Shown in pieces: positions 17,911 to 27,625 of a stretch of DNA of 64,000 nt. Made by a program: the position numbers and the translations under genes. Origin of the DNA: Candidatus Avedoeria danica (lineage in GTDB: Bacteria > Chloroflexota > Anaerolineae > Epilineales > Epilineaceae). How positions within the stretch are numbered: the first letter of the stretch is position 1; each line of letters starts with the position of its first letter. The stretch spans positions 1,863,501 through 1,927,500 of the forward strand of contig JADJCV010000004.1 in assembly GCA_016703025.1 (NCBI GenBank), written 5' to 3'. The notes beneath the pieces are model-generated. The model was not told where the DNA came from and did not search any database. It saw nothing but the letters and a program-made list of their open reading frames with translations.

Positions 17911-18972
17911 GTGAGCCCTCCGCCCATCATCCGCGTCGATCACCTCGTCAAGCGCTACCGCAAGGCCGACCGCAACGCCGTCGACGACGTCTCGTTCGAC
18001 GTCGCGCCGGGCGAGTTCTTCAGCCTCCTCGGCCCGAACGGCGCCGGCAAGACGACGACGATCTCGATCCTGACGACGACGCTCGCACCGACGGGCGGGA
18101 CGGTGACGATCGACGGCCACGACCTCGGGACGGACGCGGCGGGCGTTCGAAGCAGCGTCGGGATCACGTTCCAGACGCCGAGCCTGGACAAGAACCTGTC
18201 GGCCGAGGAGAACGTGCGCCTGCATGCCATCCTGTACGGCCTCTACCCGTGGCGCCCGTCCTACACGCTCATGCCGACCGCCTACAAGAAGCGGTTGGCC
18301 GATCTGGCGGACGTCGTCGGGCTGGGCGGCGACATCTTCAAGCCCGTCCGGACGTTCTCGGGCGGGATGCGCCGCAAGCTCGAGGTCGTCCGCAGCCTGA
18401 TCCACCACCCCCGCGTCCTCTTTCTGGATGAGCCGACGACCGGCCTCGACCCGGCCAGCCGCCGCGACCTCTGGACCTACCTGCTGGAGATGCGGCAGAC
18501 GGCGGACACGACGCTCTTCCTCACCACCCACTACCTGGCCGAAGCCGAGGACGCCGGCCGGATCTGCGTGCTCTCGCGCGGTAAGATCATCGCCCTCGGC
18601 ACGCCGGCCGACGTCACCGCGTCGCTGCTCGAGCGCTACGTTCTCCTGGGGGCCGCCGATCCGGCCGCGCTGCGCGCCGAGCTGTCCGCCAAGGGCATCG
18701 CCTACACGGACGATGCGCCGGGCAGCGCGAACGTGCGCGTCGCGGCGGACGAAGGCGACGTGCAGCCGCTGCTCAAGTCCATCGACACGCCGCTGACGTC
18801 GGTGCGCACCGTGCTGCCGACGCTCGAGGACGCCTACCTGGCGCTCGTGGAGCGCGACGAGCTGGGTGCGCGCGAGGAGGCGGCCGGGCTCGGCGAGGCC
18901 GGCATCGTACTGGGCGACGTTCTGGGCGATGGTGCGCTCGTCGACGCCGAGAGCCACGAGGTGATCCAGTGA
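17911..18972 (+). CDS. ABC exporter ATP-binding protein (DrrA-like)
   Basis: A 353-residue ATPase. The Walker A motif is GPNGAGKTT at residues 41-49, the signature TFSGGMRRKLE lies near 150 and Walker B is LFLDEPTTGLD near 170, with the switch His in LTTHYLAEAED. This is the pattern of DrrA-type drug, lipid or polyketide exporters. The C-terminal 130 residues form the DrrA-specific tail domain. The start is GTG with AAGGA ten bases upstream. The gene overlaps its permease partner by four bases (GTGA), indicating translational coupling. It is only distantly related to the COG4586-type ATPase at 6191, so the two exporters are not recent duplicates. Confidence 0.9.
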   Translation: MSPPPIIRVDHLVKRYRKADRNAVDDVSFDVAPGEFFSLLGPNGAGKTTTISILTTTLAPTGGTVTIDGHDLGTDAAGVRSSVGITFQTPSLDKNLSAEENVRLHAILYGLYPWRPSYTLMPTAYKKRLADLADVVGLGGDIFKPVRTFSGGMRRKLEVVRSLIHHPRVLFLDEPTTGLDPASRRDLWTYLLEMRQTADTTLFLTTHYLAEAEDAGRICVLSRGKIIALGTPADVTASLLERYVLLGAADPAALRAELSAKGIAYTDDAPGSANVRVAADEGDVQPLLKSIDTPLTSVRTVLPTLEDAYLALVERDELGAREEAAGLGEAGIVLGDVLGDGALVDAESHEVIQ

Positions 18973-19778
18973 ACCTGTCGCACGAGCTGAACGCGATGGC
19001 CGCCATCGCCTATCGCGACCTGCTGAAGTTCCTCCGAGACCGTTCGCGGATCATCGGGACGCTCGTGTTCCCGGCCGTGTTCATCCTGATCCTGGGCGGC
19101 ACGTTCGGCGCCGCCGCGGCGGAGGGCCGCGACTTCGACATGTGGACGTTCGTCTTCCTGGGCGTTTTCGCCCAAAACATGTGGCAGTCGTCGGCCATGG
19201 GGATCATCTCGCTCCTCGAGGACCGCGAGAACGACTTCAGCCAGGCGATCTTCGTCGCGCCGCTGTCGCGCTACACGATCCTCGGCGGCAAGATCTTCGG
19301 CGAGTCGCTCGTCTCGCTGGCGCAGGGCGTCGTGATCTTCGCGTTCGGGCTGCTCATCGGCATCCGCATGGACGTGAGCCAGGCGCTCTGGCTGATCCCG
19401 GTGTCCATCCTGGTCTGCCTGTACGGCGGTGCGTTCGGCCTCCTCCTCATGGCCAACATGAAGTCCCAGCGCGGCGCGCAGCAGATATTCCCGTTCCTGC
19501 TCCTGCCGCAGTTCTTCCTGGGCGGCGTGATCTCGCCGGTGGACAAGCTGGCCGAGAAGGGCGACGTCATCAGCCTCTCGCTCGACTTCCTCTCCCGGAT
19601 CAGCCCGCTGCGCTACGCCGTCGACCTGCTGCGGGGCGTGTTCTTCGGCGGGGTGGAGCCCAGCCAAGGAGCGGTGCTCGCGTCGCCGGCCTTCAACCTG
19701 GCGGTGATGGCGGTCGTCGGCGGCGTCTTCATGGCGATCGGCACGGCGATGTTCGTCCGGCAGGAGCGGACGCGGTAG
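18969..19778 (+). CDS. ABC-2 exporter permease (DrrB-like)
   Basis: A 269-residue membrane protein beginning with a GTG that overlaps the ATPase stop (GTGA). Six hydrophobic segments are visible. LLKFLRDRSRIIGTLVFPAVF at the N-terminus and the FFLGGVISPVDKL and SPLRYAVDLLRG motifs in the second half are typical of ABC2_membrane/DrrB permeases. It forms a homodimeric channel in family members. The substrate (drug, lipid or polysaccharide precursor) is not indicated by the neighbours. Confidence 0.9.
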   Translation: MNLSHELNAMAAIAYRDLLKFLRDRSRIIGTLVFPAVFILILGGTFGAAAAEGRDFDMWTFVFLGVFAQNMWQSSAMGIISLLEDRENDFSQAIFVAPLSRYTILGGKIFGESLVSLAQGVVIFAFGLLIGIRMDVSQALWLIPVSILVCLYGGAFGLLLMANMKSQRGAQQIFPFLLLPQFFLGGVISPVDKLAEKGDVISLSLDFLSRISPLRYAVDLLRGVFFGGVEPSQGAVLASPAFNLAVMAVVGGVFMAIGTAMFVRQERTR

Positions 19779-19905
19779 AGGGGCACACCCCCACGCGATG
19801 CCGTGTCGCCTCGCTCCCGCATGCGCTCCCCGGAAAAGCCCACTAGCCCCCGCCAGCACCTTGGGGGATAATGCCCGCCGCTGTGCTCCGGCCGCCGCCG
19901 CATGG

Positions 19906-19921
19906 CCATACGGTCGTATGG
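19906..19921. promoter_or_regulatory. Operator-like palindrome upstream of the subtilase
   Basis: CCATACG-GT-CGTATGG is a perfect 7-bp inverted repeat with a two-base centre, 82 bases before the protease start in the 224-base gap after the ABC operon. The compact, symmetric form is what a dimeric regulator would bind; no regulator can be named. Confidence 0.35.
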
Positions 19922-20002
19922 ACATGGGGCCGTCGGCCGATTGAGGCGCGAGGGTTGGAACTGCGTCCGCGCCGAGCCGCTGCCACTGAGGAGGGGTGAG
20001 GG

Positions 20003-23000
20003 GTGTATCGCTTCAAGTCGTCCATGATCTCCGTGTTGGGTGCCGCCGCACTGCTCGGCGTTTCGCTGCTGGGCGCCTTGGCGGCCGGCGGCGCGTCCGT
20101 CCGGGCCAACCCGGCCCTTGCACCGGCCGACGATCCCTCGTCCCAGCCCGTTCCGGACACGCTGGCCGAAGCGATGGCTCCGTTGACGGCCGCTGCGCCG
20201 GAGCGCAAGCTGGACGCAACCCTCACGGAGTGGGTGGGCTCGGCGCCGGCGACGTTGGACTGGATCATGGTGCAGTCCACGCAGCGCCTCGACCTGTCCG
20301 AGTACGGCTTCGTGCATCAGTTCACGTGGCCGGCCGGCGAAGAGGTGGCGATGCTCCAGGCAACGCCCAAGCAGGCGCTGCGCATTGCCGCCGATCCCCA
20401 TGTCTATCGGGTGGACTCGACGTCGGCGAACGCCAAGCCCAACCTGAACGTTCCGCCGGTGAAAGAGGGCGTCGTCGACCCGGCCAACGTCGCCAAGATC
20501 GGCCGGATGGCGCAGGACGCCCCGAGCTGGGCCGAGGCTGAACCGGCGCATGAATCGTTCATGGAGCAGACGGACGCCGCCCGCGAAGCGGCGATGAAGG
20601 GCAACGGCCCCGCCAAGCGCGGCGGCAACGGTCCGACGGGCTGGTGGGACGTCCGCAACGGCCACGCCGCGTCCGAGGCCTGGGACCTGGGCTTCCGCGG
20701 CGACGATGTGGCGGTGGCCGTCCTGGACATGGAAGTGGACTACGCCCACCCCGACTTGCAGGGCACGTGGCGGATCCTGCCGGAAGGCCACCCGTACGCC
20801 GGCTGGCCGGAGGTGTTCGACCCGATCGTCGGCTACCTGGCCGTGATGGACAAGCGCCAACCGAACGAGGCCCTGCGCAGCACGCGCGCGAACCTGGACA
20901 CGTCGCGGGTCGAGCTCTACCAGACCTCGACGGTCACTGCCACGATGCGCGACGACAGCCCGATCGGCCAGATCTGCGTCCAACCGCGGGTCTCGGACTA
21001 CACCGTCGTGGGCGGCGCGGGCCAGCTGGCGACGATCCGCCTTGGCAGCATGGACTGCGGCTTCGCGATCCCCGCGACGTCCAAGGGCGGCACGGTCCGC
21101 TACGGCCATCACCCGGACGTCGACCTGGCGTTCATCGCCGCCGGCGCATCCGTGCCGACGGGCGGGCTGGCGACATGGCCGGGGATCATCGCCGTGGACG
21201 AGGGCGCCGCCGGCGTCTACGACACGGTGTACGTGGACATCGACGGCGACAAGGACTTCACGGACGAGAAGCCGGTCCGCAAGGGCGATCCGCTGGCTCA
21301 CCGCGACCTGACGAACCCGCCGGACGGCGTGACGGACGCCTCGGGCGGCCTGTTCTACTGGATCAGCGACGGCGTGAACCCGTTCCCGGGCAGCTGGGTG
21401 TGGGGCCTCGAGGCGGACATCCCGGCCGCGGGCACGGAGGTGGGCGTCTTCATCGTCACGCGCTTCAGCGACCACGGGACGCTGTGCGCCAGCAACGTCG
21501 TGAGCCAGGGCCGCGTGCCGATCCCGGCCGACGCGCCGGTGCGCTTCCGCGATCTGGCGGCCAACGGCGGCACCGGGATGCCGGGTGCGGTGAACTACGG
21601 GATGGCGCCGAATGCCAAGATGGTCAGCATCGGCAACGTGTATGACGGCCGGGCCGGTGGGCGGGCGATGTTCGACGTCGGCTGGCGCTTCGCCGCCTTC
21701 GGCACGGACAAGACGCGCACGGACGACGACATCCAGATCACCTCCAACAGCTACGGCTGGTCCAACGAGGACAACGACGGCTGGGATCCGGACTCGCGGG
21801 TGATCGACTACTACATCCGCAAGCTTTCGCCGAACAGCAGCTGGCTGTACGCCACCGGCAACGGCGGCGCGGGCTACGGCACGATCGCACCGCCGAGCCC
21901 GTCGGCGGGCATCGACGTGGCGGCCAACACGCAGTACGGGGCGAGCGGCTGGCACAGCATCACGGACACGTCGCAGATCACGTTCGGCGACATCGTCCCG
22001 TTCAGCAACCGCGGACCGGGCTCCACCGGGCAGAACGGGCCGGACCTGGCCGCCAACGGGGGGTACGGGACGGGCGCCGAGCCGATCAACATGATGCTGG
22101 TTGCCAACGGCATCGACAGCCTGCACGCGTTCGGCACGTGGGGCGGCACGAGCCGCTCGACGCCGGTGGCGGCGGGCGCGATGGCGGTGGTCTTCCAGGC
22201 GTTCAAGAGCAAGCACAACCGCTGGCCGACGTGGGCCGAGGCGCGGGCGATCCTCAAGGGCGGCACGCGCTTCAGCGGCTACGACACGCTGACGGGCGGC
22301 GCTGGGACGGTGGACGAGGCGGGCGCGGCCCGGATCGCGGCCGGCCTGAACGGGGTGTACGCGCTGCCGGACGAGTGGAGCGCGGGCGGCTACCGGGGAA
22401 CGCACCACGACAGCTTCGCCAACCTGGTGGCGCCGGGCGAGACGACGACGCAGACGTTCACGCTGCGCAACCCGAGCAGCGAGGCGATCGCGCTGACGCT
22501 GAGCGCGCAGACGCTGCGGCGGATCAAGGGGACGGACGGGACGTTGACGCTCGAGGCGGAGAAGGAGTCCTCCGAGAACGCGAACGTGCCGGACTACGTG
22601 ATCCCGGTGAAGAAGGAGGACGTGCCGGAGGGCACGGATCTGATGGTCTTCCGCGGCCGCCAGCCGATGGAGAAGTTCGACCCGGACGGCGATTTCGGCG
22701 CGGCGGCGACGTTCAACAACGTCCTGGGCGGGAGCGTGCTCCAGCACACGGACATCGACGGCGACGGGAAGTTCTGGGACGACAAGGACAAGAACGGGGT
22801 GGTGGGCTATCGGACGATCTATCCGGTGTCGGTGAAGGCCAATTGGGGCAGCGGCATCGGCGAGTACACGGGCATCGAGGGCGTGGCCACGGTGACGCGC
22901 CAGCTGGGCGGGCTGCCGTTCGGGCCGCACCAGATCGCGTGGTACGGGATGGGGTGCTCGGACGATATGGGGAACGCGCCGACGCCGGCGCAGGACATTT

Positions 23001-25012
23001 CGGAGAAGATCGCGCTGATGGAGCGCGGGACGTGCACGTTTGTGGACAAGATCACGAACGCGACGAAGTTCGGGGCGATCGGGGTGGTGATGTTCACGGA
23101 CGTGCGCGGGGTGGTGGCGATGGGTGCGAATCCGAATCCGCCGCAGCCGTTCGGGATTCCGGGGGTGATGATCCCGCGGCTGGACGGGCTCGAGATTCGG
23201 AGCCATCTGCTGAACGGCGAGCCGGTGACGGTGGAGTTCGGGCCGTCGGCGTCGCCGCCGGTGGGGTTGGACGGGGTGGCGGCGATCGACTACCGGGTGA
23301 GCGAGCTGGAGGCGTGGGAGTTCCAGCGGTTCTCGCACGGGACGCAGAACGGCAATACGTTCGAGATCTCGGTCCACCACCCGCGTGAGCGCTGGGCGGA
23401 TGGGATCTGGCTGGGCGTGAACCATCTCCAGCGCTCGCCGGCGATGACGGTGACGGAGCTGTCCTACCGGATCGACGCCTACAAGTACCAGCCGTGGTCC
23501 GCGCTGACGCTGAACGACAACACGTTGACGGTGCCGGCGGGCGGCGAGGTGACGTTCACGGCGTCCCTGGCGGTCCCGGCGGATGCGGCGTCCGGTGTGT
23601 GGCAGGGGGCGATCTTTGCAGACTACGCGCGCCGCGCGGGCGATGTGCCGATCCCTGCCGCCGGCGGCTACGAGACGCCGCAGCTGCGGTTGACGATCCC
23701 GGTGGTGGCGAATATCGCCCATACCTACAACTGGGAGGGCGCGATCAGCCTCGGCGGCCCCAAGGGCATGGATATGGACGCTTCCTACAACAACGGTGCG
23801 GTCCGCGGCCAGCAGAACTGGAACTGGCGGCCGGAGTCCGGCGACTGGCGCTTCTTCTTCGTCGACGCCCTCAAGGCCGTCCCCGGCACCTACTGGATCT
23901 TCCGCACCCAGTGGGACGAGGCGAACGACAACCAGACGGACGTGGACACGCGCATCTGGGGCCCCGCCGACAACCGCTACAGCAACCCCCTCCACCCGGC
24001 GAACACGACGCCGGGAGCGGGGGGGGTGGTGGAGGATCGGTCGGATGGGGGGTGGTATGGGCCGCATGGGATGGAGATGAAGGGGGGGAGTACGAATCGA
24101 GTTGGCGTAGGCGGCCAACCTCCCGCCTTCTGGCCATTCGATACCAACACGTCTGCAAACGAAGAGTGGTTTGCCATGCCATCCTCGGGCGGGCTACACG
24201 AAGTGATGTTGGACAATGTCGCTTTCGGCGGCCATAAACTGGAAGTCCCCATCGAGACTACTGCAAGCGCCCTGCAAGTCTCGAGCGGTAATGTGGCGAT
24301 GTGGGGCAGCCTCTGCCGCGACATCACGATCACCTCACAGATGGACCTTCCAGGCTTCGTGATCCAGGGCTTCAGTGGGCAGCCGCCGACGGTCACCACC
24401 GGATCTGCTCGACAGGACGATCCGCAAGCACGAGGGACCGCTCATCTGAAAGAAGACGTGACCCTGGACAAGGTTGCCGCCGGATTCACGGCGATCCTGG
24501 ACGCTCCTGATCCTGCGGTCGCCCCGCAGCTCGACCTCGACCTGCTGGTCCTCTACGACAAGAATGCCGATCTACTGTTTGACCCCGCCACCGAAGTCGT
24601 AGGTCAAAGCCTGAGCGACGGCGCGGATGAGGCGGTCAGGCTGCAGGGCACGCAGAAGCCCGGGGACTATCAGGTCTGGGTGCACGGGTTTACGGTGCCA
24701 ACTCCGGTTTCGTACACACTGTCGATTCAGATCTTTGACGGCGATGCGTTCAAGATAACTTCGGAAAAGCTGACAGCATCCATGTTGCCAGCAGGCAAAC
24801 CGCACTTGGTTGAGATATGTCCAGACGTCGATAGGTTGGAAGTGCAGCCGGACCCAGTTGGCGGTACGTTGGTGTTCGGTCCTGGGCTTATGCCGGGACT
24901 ATTCCAAGTTCCGATGGCCTGGTACAGCAAAGCGCCACATAGTGTCGTGTTGCCGCTAGGTCTCAAGTCGCTCGACCTGGCAATCATACTTGAGGGCGGA
25001 CAAACGCCATAG
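20003..25012 (+). CDS. Large secreted subtilisin-like (S8) protease with PA domain
   Basis: A 1669-residue protein. The GTG start has GAGGAGG about eight bases upstream. A signal peptide (residues 8-35) and a propeptide of about 190 residues precede the catalytic domain. The triad is visible: Asp242 in VLDMEVDYAHPDL, His491 in SDHGT and Ser717 in GTSRSTP, with the oxyanion Asn in ATGNGG. The Asp-His distance (about 250 residues) is unusually long, implying a large insert. A PA domain follows (MERGTCTFVDKI, near 1010-1080), then fibronectin-like domains and a PPC-like C-terminal domain (near 1500-1600). Bases from about 24,090 on are AT-richer than the rest of the gene. It probably degrades extracellular protein. 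Confidence 0.9.
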   Translation: MYRFKSSMISVLGAAALLGVSLLGALAAGGASVRANPALAPADDPSSQPVPDTLAEAMAPLTAAAPERKLDATLTEWVGSAPATLDWIMVQSTQRLDLSEYGFVHQFTWPAGEEVAMLQATPKQALRIAADPHVYRVDSTSANAKPNLNVPPVKEGVVDPANVAKIGRMAQDAPSWAEAEPAHESFMEQTDAAREAAMKGNGPAKRGGNGPTGWWDVRNGHAASEAWDLGFRGDDVAVAVLDMEVDYAHPDLQGTWRILPEGHPYAGWPEVFDPIVGYLAVMDKRQPNEALRSTRANLDTSRVELYQTSTVTATMRDDSPIGQICVQPRVSDYTVVGGAGQLATIRLGSMDCGFAIPATSKGGTVRYGHHPDVDLAFIAAGASVPTGGLATWPGIIAVDEGAAGVYDTVYVDIDGDKDFTDEKPVRKGDPLAHRDLTNPPDGVTDASGGLFYWISDGVNPFPGSWVWGLEADIPAAGTEVGVFIVTRFSDHGTLCASNVVSQGRVPIPADAPVRFRDLAANGGTGMPGAVNYGMAPNAKMVSIGNVYDGRAGGRAMFDVGWRFAAFGTDKTRTDDDIQITSNSYGWSNEDNDGWDPDSRVIDYYIRKLSPNSSWLYATGNGGAGYGTIAPPSPSAGIDVAANTQYGASGWHSITDTSQITFGDIVPFSNRGPGSTGQNGPDLAANGGYGTGAEPINMMLVANGIDSLHAFGTWGGTSRSTPVAAGAMAVVFQAFKSKHNRWPTWAEARAILKGGTRFSGYDTLTGGAGTVDEAGAARIAAGLNGVYALPDEWSAGGYRGTHHDSFANLVAPGETTTQTFTLRNPSSEAIALTLSAQTLRRIKGTDGTLTLEAEKESSENANVPDYVIPVKKEDVPEGTDLMVFRGRQPMEKFDPDGDFGAAATFNNVLGGSVLQHTDIDGDGKFWDDKDKNGVVGYRTIYPVSVKANWGSGIGEYTGIEGVATVTRQLGGLPFGPHQIAWYGMGCSDDMGNAPTPAQDISEKIALMERGTCTFVDKITNATKFGAIGVVMFTDVRGVVAMGANPNPPQPFGIPGVMIPRLDGLEIRSHLLNGEPVTVEFGPSASPPVGLDGVAAIDYRVSELEAWEFQRFSHGTQNGNTFEISVHHPRERWADGIWLGVNHLQRSPAMTVTELSYRIDAYKYQPWSALTLNDNTLTVPAGGEVTFTASLAVPADAASGVWQGAIFADYARRAGDVPIPAAGGYETPQLRLTIPVVANIAHTYNWEGAISLGGPKGMDMDASYNNGAVRGQQNWNWRPESGDWRFFFVDALKAVPGTYWIFRTQWDEANDNQTDVDTRIWGPADNRYSNPLHPANTTPGAGGVVEDRSDGGWYGPHGMEMKGGSTNRVGVGGQPPAFWPFDTNTSANEEWFAMPSSGGLHEVMLDNVAFGGHKLEVPIETTASALQVSSGNVAMWGSLCRDITITSQMDLPGFVIQGFSGQPPTVTTGSARQDDPQARGTAHLKEDVTLDKVAAGFTAILDAPDPAVAPQLDLDLLVLYDKNADLLFDPATEVVGQSLSDGADEAVRLQGTQKPGDYQVWVHGFTVPTPVSYTLSIQIFDGDAFKITSEKLTASMLPAGKPHLVEICPDVDRLEVQPDPVGGTLVFGPGLMPGLFQVPMAWYSKAPHSVVLPLGLKSLDLAIILEGGQTP
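24013..24088 (+). other. G-run tract with quadruplex potential inside the protease gene
   Basis: Six G-runs of 3 to 8 bases occur within 76 bases (24013-15, 24019-26, 24047-52, 24059-61, 24068-70, 24082-88). Such spacing allows G-quadruplex formation. The tract coincides with the point where base composition drops towards the accessory island. Confidence 0.5.
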
Positions 25013-25291
25013 TTGAACTAGTCCGTGGAGGGTGCCGTACAATCTGACCTCCTCTATGCACTGGAGACGCGACCACCACTCAGGTCTCGTGTCATTAGGG
25101 TGCGACTATCGATCACCCAATGACTGGACGAGCCCCAACGCAGTGATCGCTTTGGAACTTCACCCGATGCCATCGTTTGCGATGCCATTCTGCCAATGCT
25201 GGCACGTCTCTAGCGTGTGTTCACGGGCCGAAGCGTCAGCGGCTAACGGGCGTGGTTGCGTACACGAGGGTAGAGGAGCACCTTCTGCTAC

Positions 25292-26036
25292 ATGAGAGGG
25301 AACATGGTGGTGGTGGCCCAGACTAGAGTGTGGGCGCTCGAAGCAGAGGGAGCACGCATGCGCGGTGAGGTTGGGCAACTCCGTGCCGAGAATGGCGAGT
25401 TGCGCGCGACGAACGCGGTGCTGGAGACGCGAGGCATGGGGACCGTAACGTTCGGCGCGAACCTCCAGGCGCAGTTGAACGAGCTGGCGGCGCACTTGGG
25501 AGCGAACTGGCAGAACTCGTCGAAGCCTCCGTCGAGCGACCGGACTGGAGATCGACCACGTTGGCGCGGGAAGGCGAAGGAGCAGTCACTGGGTGGCCAG
25601 AAGGGTCCCAAGGCCACCCAGCGGAGCCCGGTACCGGCGGACCAAGTGACGGCCAGCGAGACGTTGGAGCCGCCGAACTGCTGGGCCTGCGGAGCCAAGC
25701 TCGACGGGGACAACCCGAAGCCGGTCATTATTCATCAGGACATCGACATCCCGCGTCACGCACTCTCGGTAGCGCAGTACAAACTGCATCGACTGCAGTG
25801 CAGTTGCCCCGTGACAACGTGCGCAGCATTGCCGACTGGCGTCAGTCCGAGTCAACTTGGCCATAGACTTCTCGCGCTGGTGGCGACCGGCGCGGGGACG
25901 TTCCGGCTGAGCAAGCGCACGGTAGTAGCGCACTTGGAGCTGATCTACGGCCTGAACATCGACGTCGGCACGGTCTGCGGAATCGTGCATCAAGAGTCTC
26001 AGCGGAGCTCGCCGTGCCGGTGGGGGACGTCAAGAC
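25292..26036 (+). pseudogene. IS66 transposase, N-terminal half of the interrupted copy
   Basis: The translated start (MRGNMVVVAQ, coiled-coil LRAENGELRA, then NSSKPPSSDRTG and a zinc-binding CWACG...CSC region) parallels the intact transposase at 26116 along its length. Near 25990 there are two extra bases compared with the intact copy, which shift the frame before the catalytic region. The match ends at the target duplication 26029-26036. Its other half is at 27618-28376. Confidence 0.85.
26029..26036. repeat. Target-site duplication, left copy (GTCAAGAC)
   Basis: GTCAAGAC directly precedes the left terminal repeat of the inner IS66 and is repeated exactly at 27618-27625 after its right end. 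Eight bases is the usual duplication length of the IS66 family. Confidence 0.9.
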
Positions 26037-27617
26037 GTATGCGTTCACGGGCCGGGGCGTCAGCAGCTGACGGACGAGGTTGCGTAGGCGGCGGCAGAGG
26101 AGTACCTTCGGCCGCATGAGCGGGAACATGGTGGTCGTGCCCCGGTCTGAGCTGCGGGCACTCGAAGCAGAGGGAGCCCAGCTGCGCCGTGAGCTGGAGC
26201 AACTCCGTGCCGAGAACGGCGAGTTGCGAGCGGCGAACGCAGCGCTGGAGATCCGAGTCACGGGCTTGGTGACGCTCGGCGCGAACCTGCAGGCGCAGTT
26301 GAACGAGCTGGCGGCACGGTTGGGGACGAACTCGCGGAACTCGTCGAAGCCGCCGTCGAGCGACCGGACTGGCGTTCCGCCGCGAGGGCGCGGCAAGACG
26401 AAGGACCGGGCTCGGGGTGGCCAGACGGGTCACACGGCCAAGCAGCGGAGCTTGGTGCCGGCGGACCAAGTGACATCGAGCGAGACGTTGAAGCCGCCGA
26501 ACTGCCGGGCATGCGGAGCGAAGCTCGACGGGGACGACCCGGAGCCGCTCATCCATCAGGTGATCGACATCCCGCGTCAGACACTGACGGTGGCGCAGTA
26601 CAAACTGCATCGGCTGCGGTGCAGCTGCGGGGTGACGACGTGCGCGACGTTGCCGACGGGCGTCAGCCCGAGTCACTTCGGCCCTCGCCTTCATGCACTG
26701 GTGGCGACTGGCGTCGGGCAGTTCCGGCTGAGCAAGCGCACGGTGGTCGCGCTCTTGGAGCTGATCTACGGCCTGAAGTTGGGCGTCGGCACGGTCTGTC
26801 GAATCGAACATCGGGTCTCGGCGGCGCTCGCCGTGCCGGTGGCGGAAGTCAAGACATTCCTCCGGCGCGCGCGTTGGGCGCACGCCGATGAGACGGTCTG
26901 GCGATTGATGCGCAACCGGGCCTGGCTTTGGATGGCGGCGACGGCTGAGGTGGCGGCCTTCTGGATCCGCCGTCGCCGCGGGAGCGAGGTGTCCAAGGAG
27001 ATGCTCGGTGAGGCGTTCGATGGCGTCCTGTGCACGGATCGCTACAGCGCCTACAACTGGGTCGCTCGGCGCGCGTTGTGCTGGGCGCACTTGGTGCGCG
27101 ACTTCACCGCGATGATCGAGCGGCACGGTGGACCGTGGCATGGCCATATGCTTCGGCATCTCGCCGGTCGGATCTTGCGCGACTGGGCCTCCTGGCATAC
27201 CGGCGAGATCGATCGGGCTACCCTGCTCGAACACGTCGCACCCCTGCGCGCTCGCTTCGAGGAGGTTCTGGGTTGGGCGGCCGCGAACGCGCCCGGGCCG
27301 CAGGCCCAAGGCATCGCCCGCGATCTCGCTGGCCGGACGGACGAGCTGTGGCGCTTCCTCGATGACGAAAGCGTGGCGCCGACCAACAACTTGGCCGAGC
27401 GACTGCTGCGCTACGCCGTCATCCTGCGCAAGCTGACCTACGGCAGCGACTCCCTGGCCGGAAGCCTCTACATGGAACGGCTGCTCACCACCGCCGCCAC
27501 CCTCGGGCCGCAGAAGCGCAACCTGTTCGACTATCTCACCGATGCGATGACGGCGCATTTCGCTGCTCAGCCGGTGCCCTCTCTGCTACCCGTCAGATCC
27601 GACCCGTGAACGGATAC
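26037..27617 (+). mobile_element. Intact IS66-family insertion sequence (ISBst12-like, 1581 bp)
   Basis: Bounded by inverted repeats GTATGCGTTCACGGGCC (26037-26053) and, read inward from the right, GTATCCGTTCACGGGTC (27617-27601), 15 of 17 identical. It has an 8-bp direct repeat outside. It holds one transposase gene and lacks the tnpA/tnpB accessory genes of classical IS66, which matches the ISBst12 subgroup. Having an intact gene and perfect target duplication, it is a recent insertion into an older relative. Confidence 0.9.
26116..27609 (+). CDS. IS66 family transposase (TnpC type)
   Basis: A 497-residue DDE transposase. The N-terminus is a coiled coil (residues about 10-45), followed by NSSKPPSSDRTG and a zinc-binding stretch (CRACG, then CSCGVTTC). 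The catalytic acids are in HADETVW, CTDRYSAYNW and the NNLAERLLRYAV block, all intact. The start is the ATG at 26116, equivalent to the start of the interrupted copy; a longer frame begins at a TTG further left with no support. The stop falls eight bases inside the right terminal repeat. It catalyses cut-and-paste or replicative movement of its own element. Confidence 0.92.
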   Translation: MSGNMVVVPRSELRALEAEGAQLRRELEQLRAENGELRAANAALEIRVTGLVTLGANLQAQLNELAARLGTNSRNSSKPPSSDRTGVPPRGRGKTKDRARGGQTGHTAKQRSLVPADQVTSSETLKPPNCRACGAKLDGDDPEPLIHQVIDIPRQTLTVAQYKLHRLRCSCGVTTCATLPTGVSPSHFGPRLHALVATGVGQFRLSKRTVVALLELIYGLKLGVGTVCRIEHRVSAALAVPVAEVKTFLRRARWAHADETVWRLMRNRAWLWMAATAEVAAFWIRRRRGSEVSKEMLGEAFDGVLCTDRYSAYNWVARRALCWAHLVRDFTAMIERHGGPWHGHMLRHLAGRILRDWASWHTGEIDRATLLEHVAPLRARFEEVLGWAAANAPGPQAQGIARDLAGRTDELWRFLDDESVAPTNNLAERLLRYAVILRKLTYGSDSLAGSLYMERLLTTAATLGPQKRNLFDYLTDAMTAHFAAQPVPSLLPVRSDP

Positions 27618-27625
27618 GTCAAGAC
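27618..27625. repeat. Target-site duplication, right copy (GTCAAGAC)
   Basis: Exact repeat of 26029-26036 immediately after the right terminal repeat of the inner IS66. The interrupted transposase sequence resumes here. Confidence 0.9.

Noticed and set aside
19613..24118. A very long open frame (about 1500 codons) on the minus strand opposite the ABC permease and protease genes
   Set aside because: It is Arg/His/Pro-rich with no recognisable motif, while the opposite strand encodes clear DrrB and subtilisin motifs. High GC content makes such antisense frames common.
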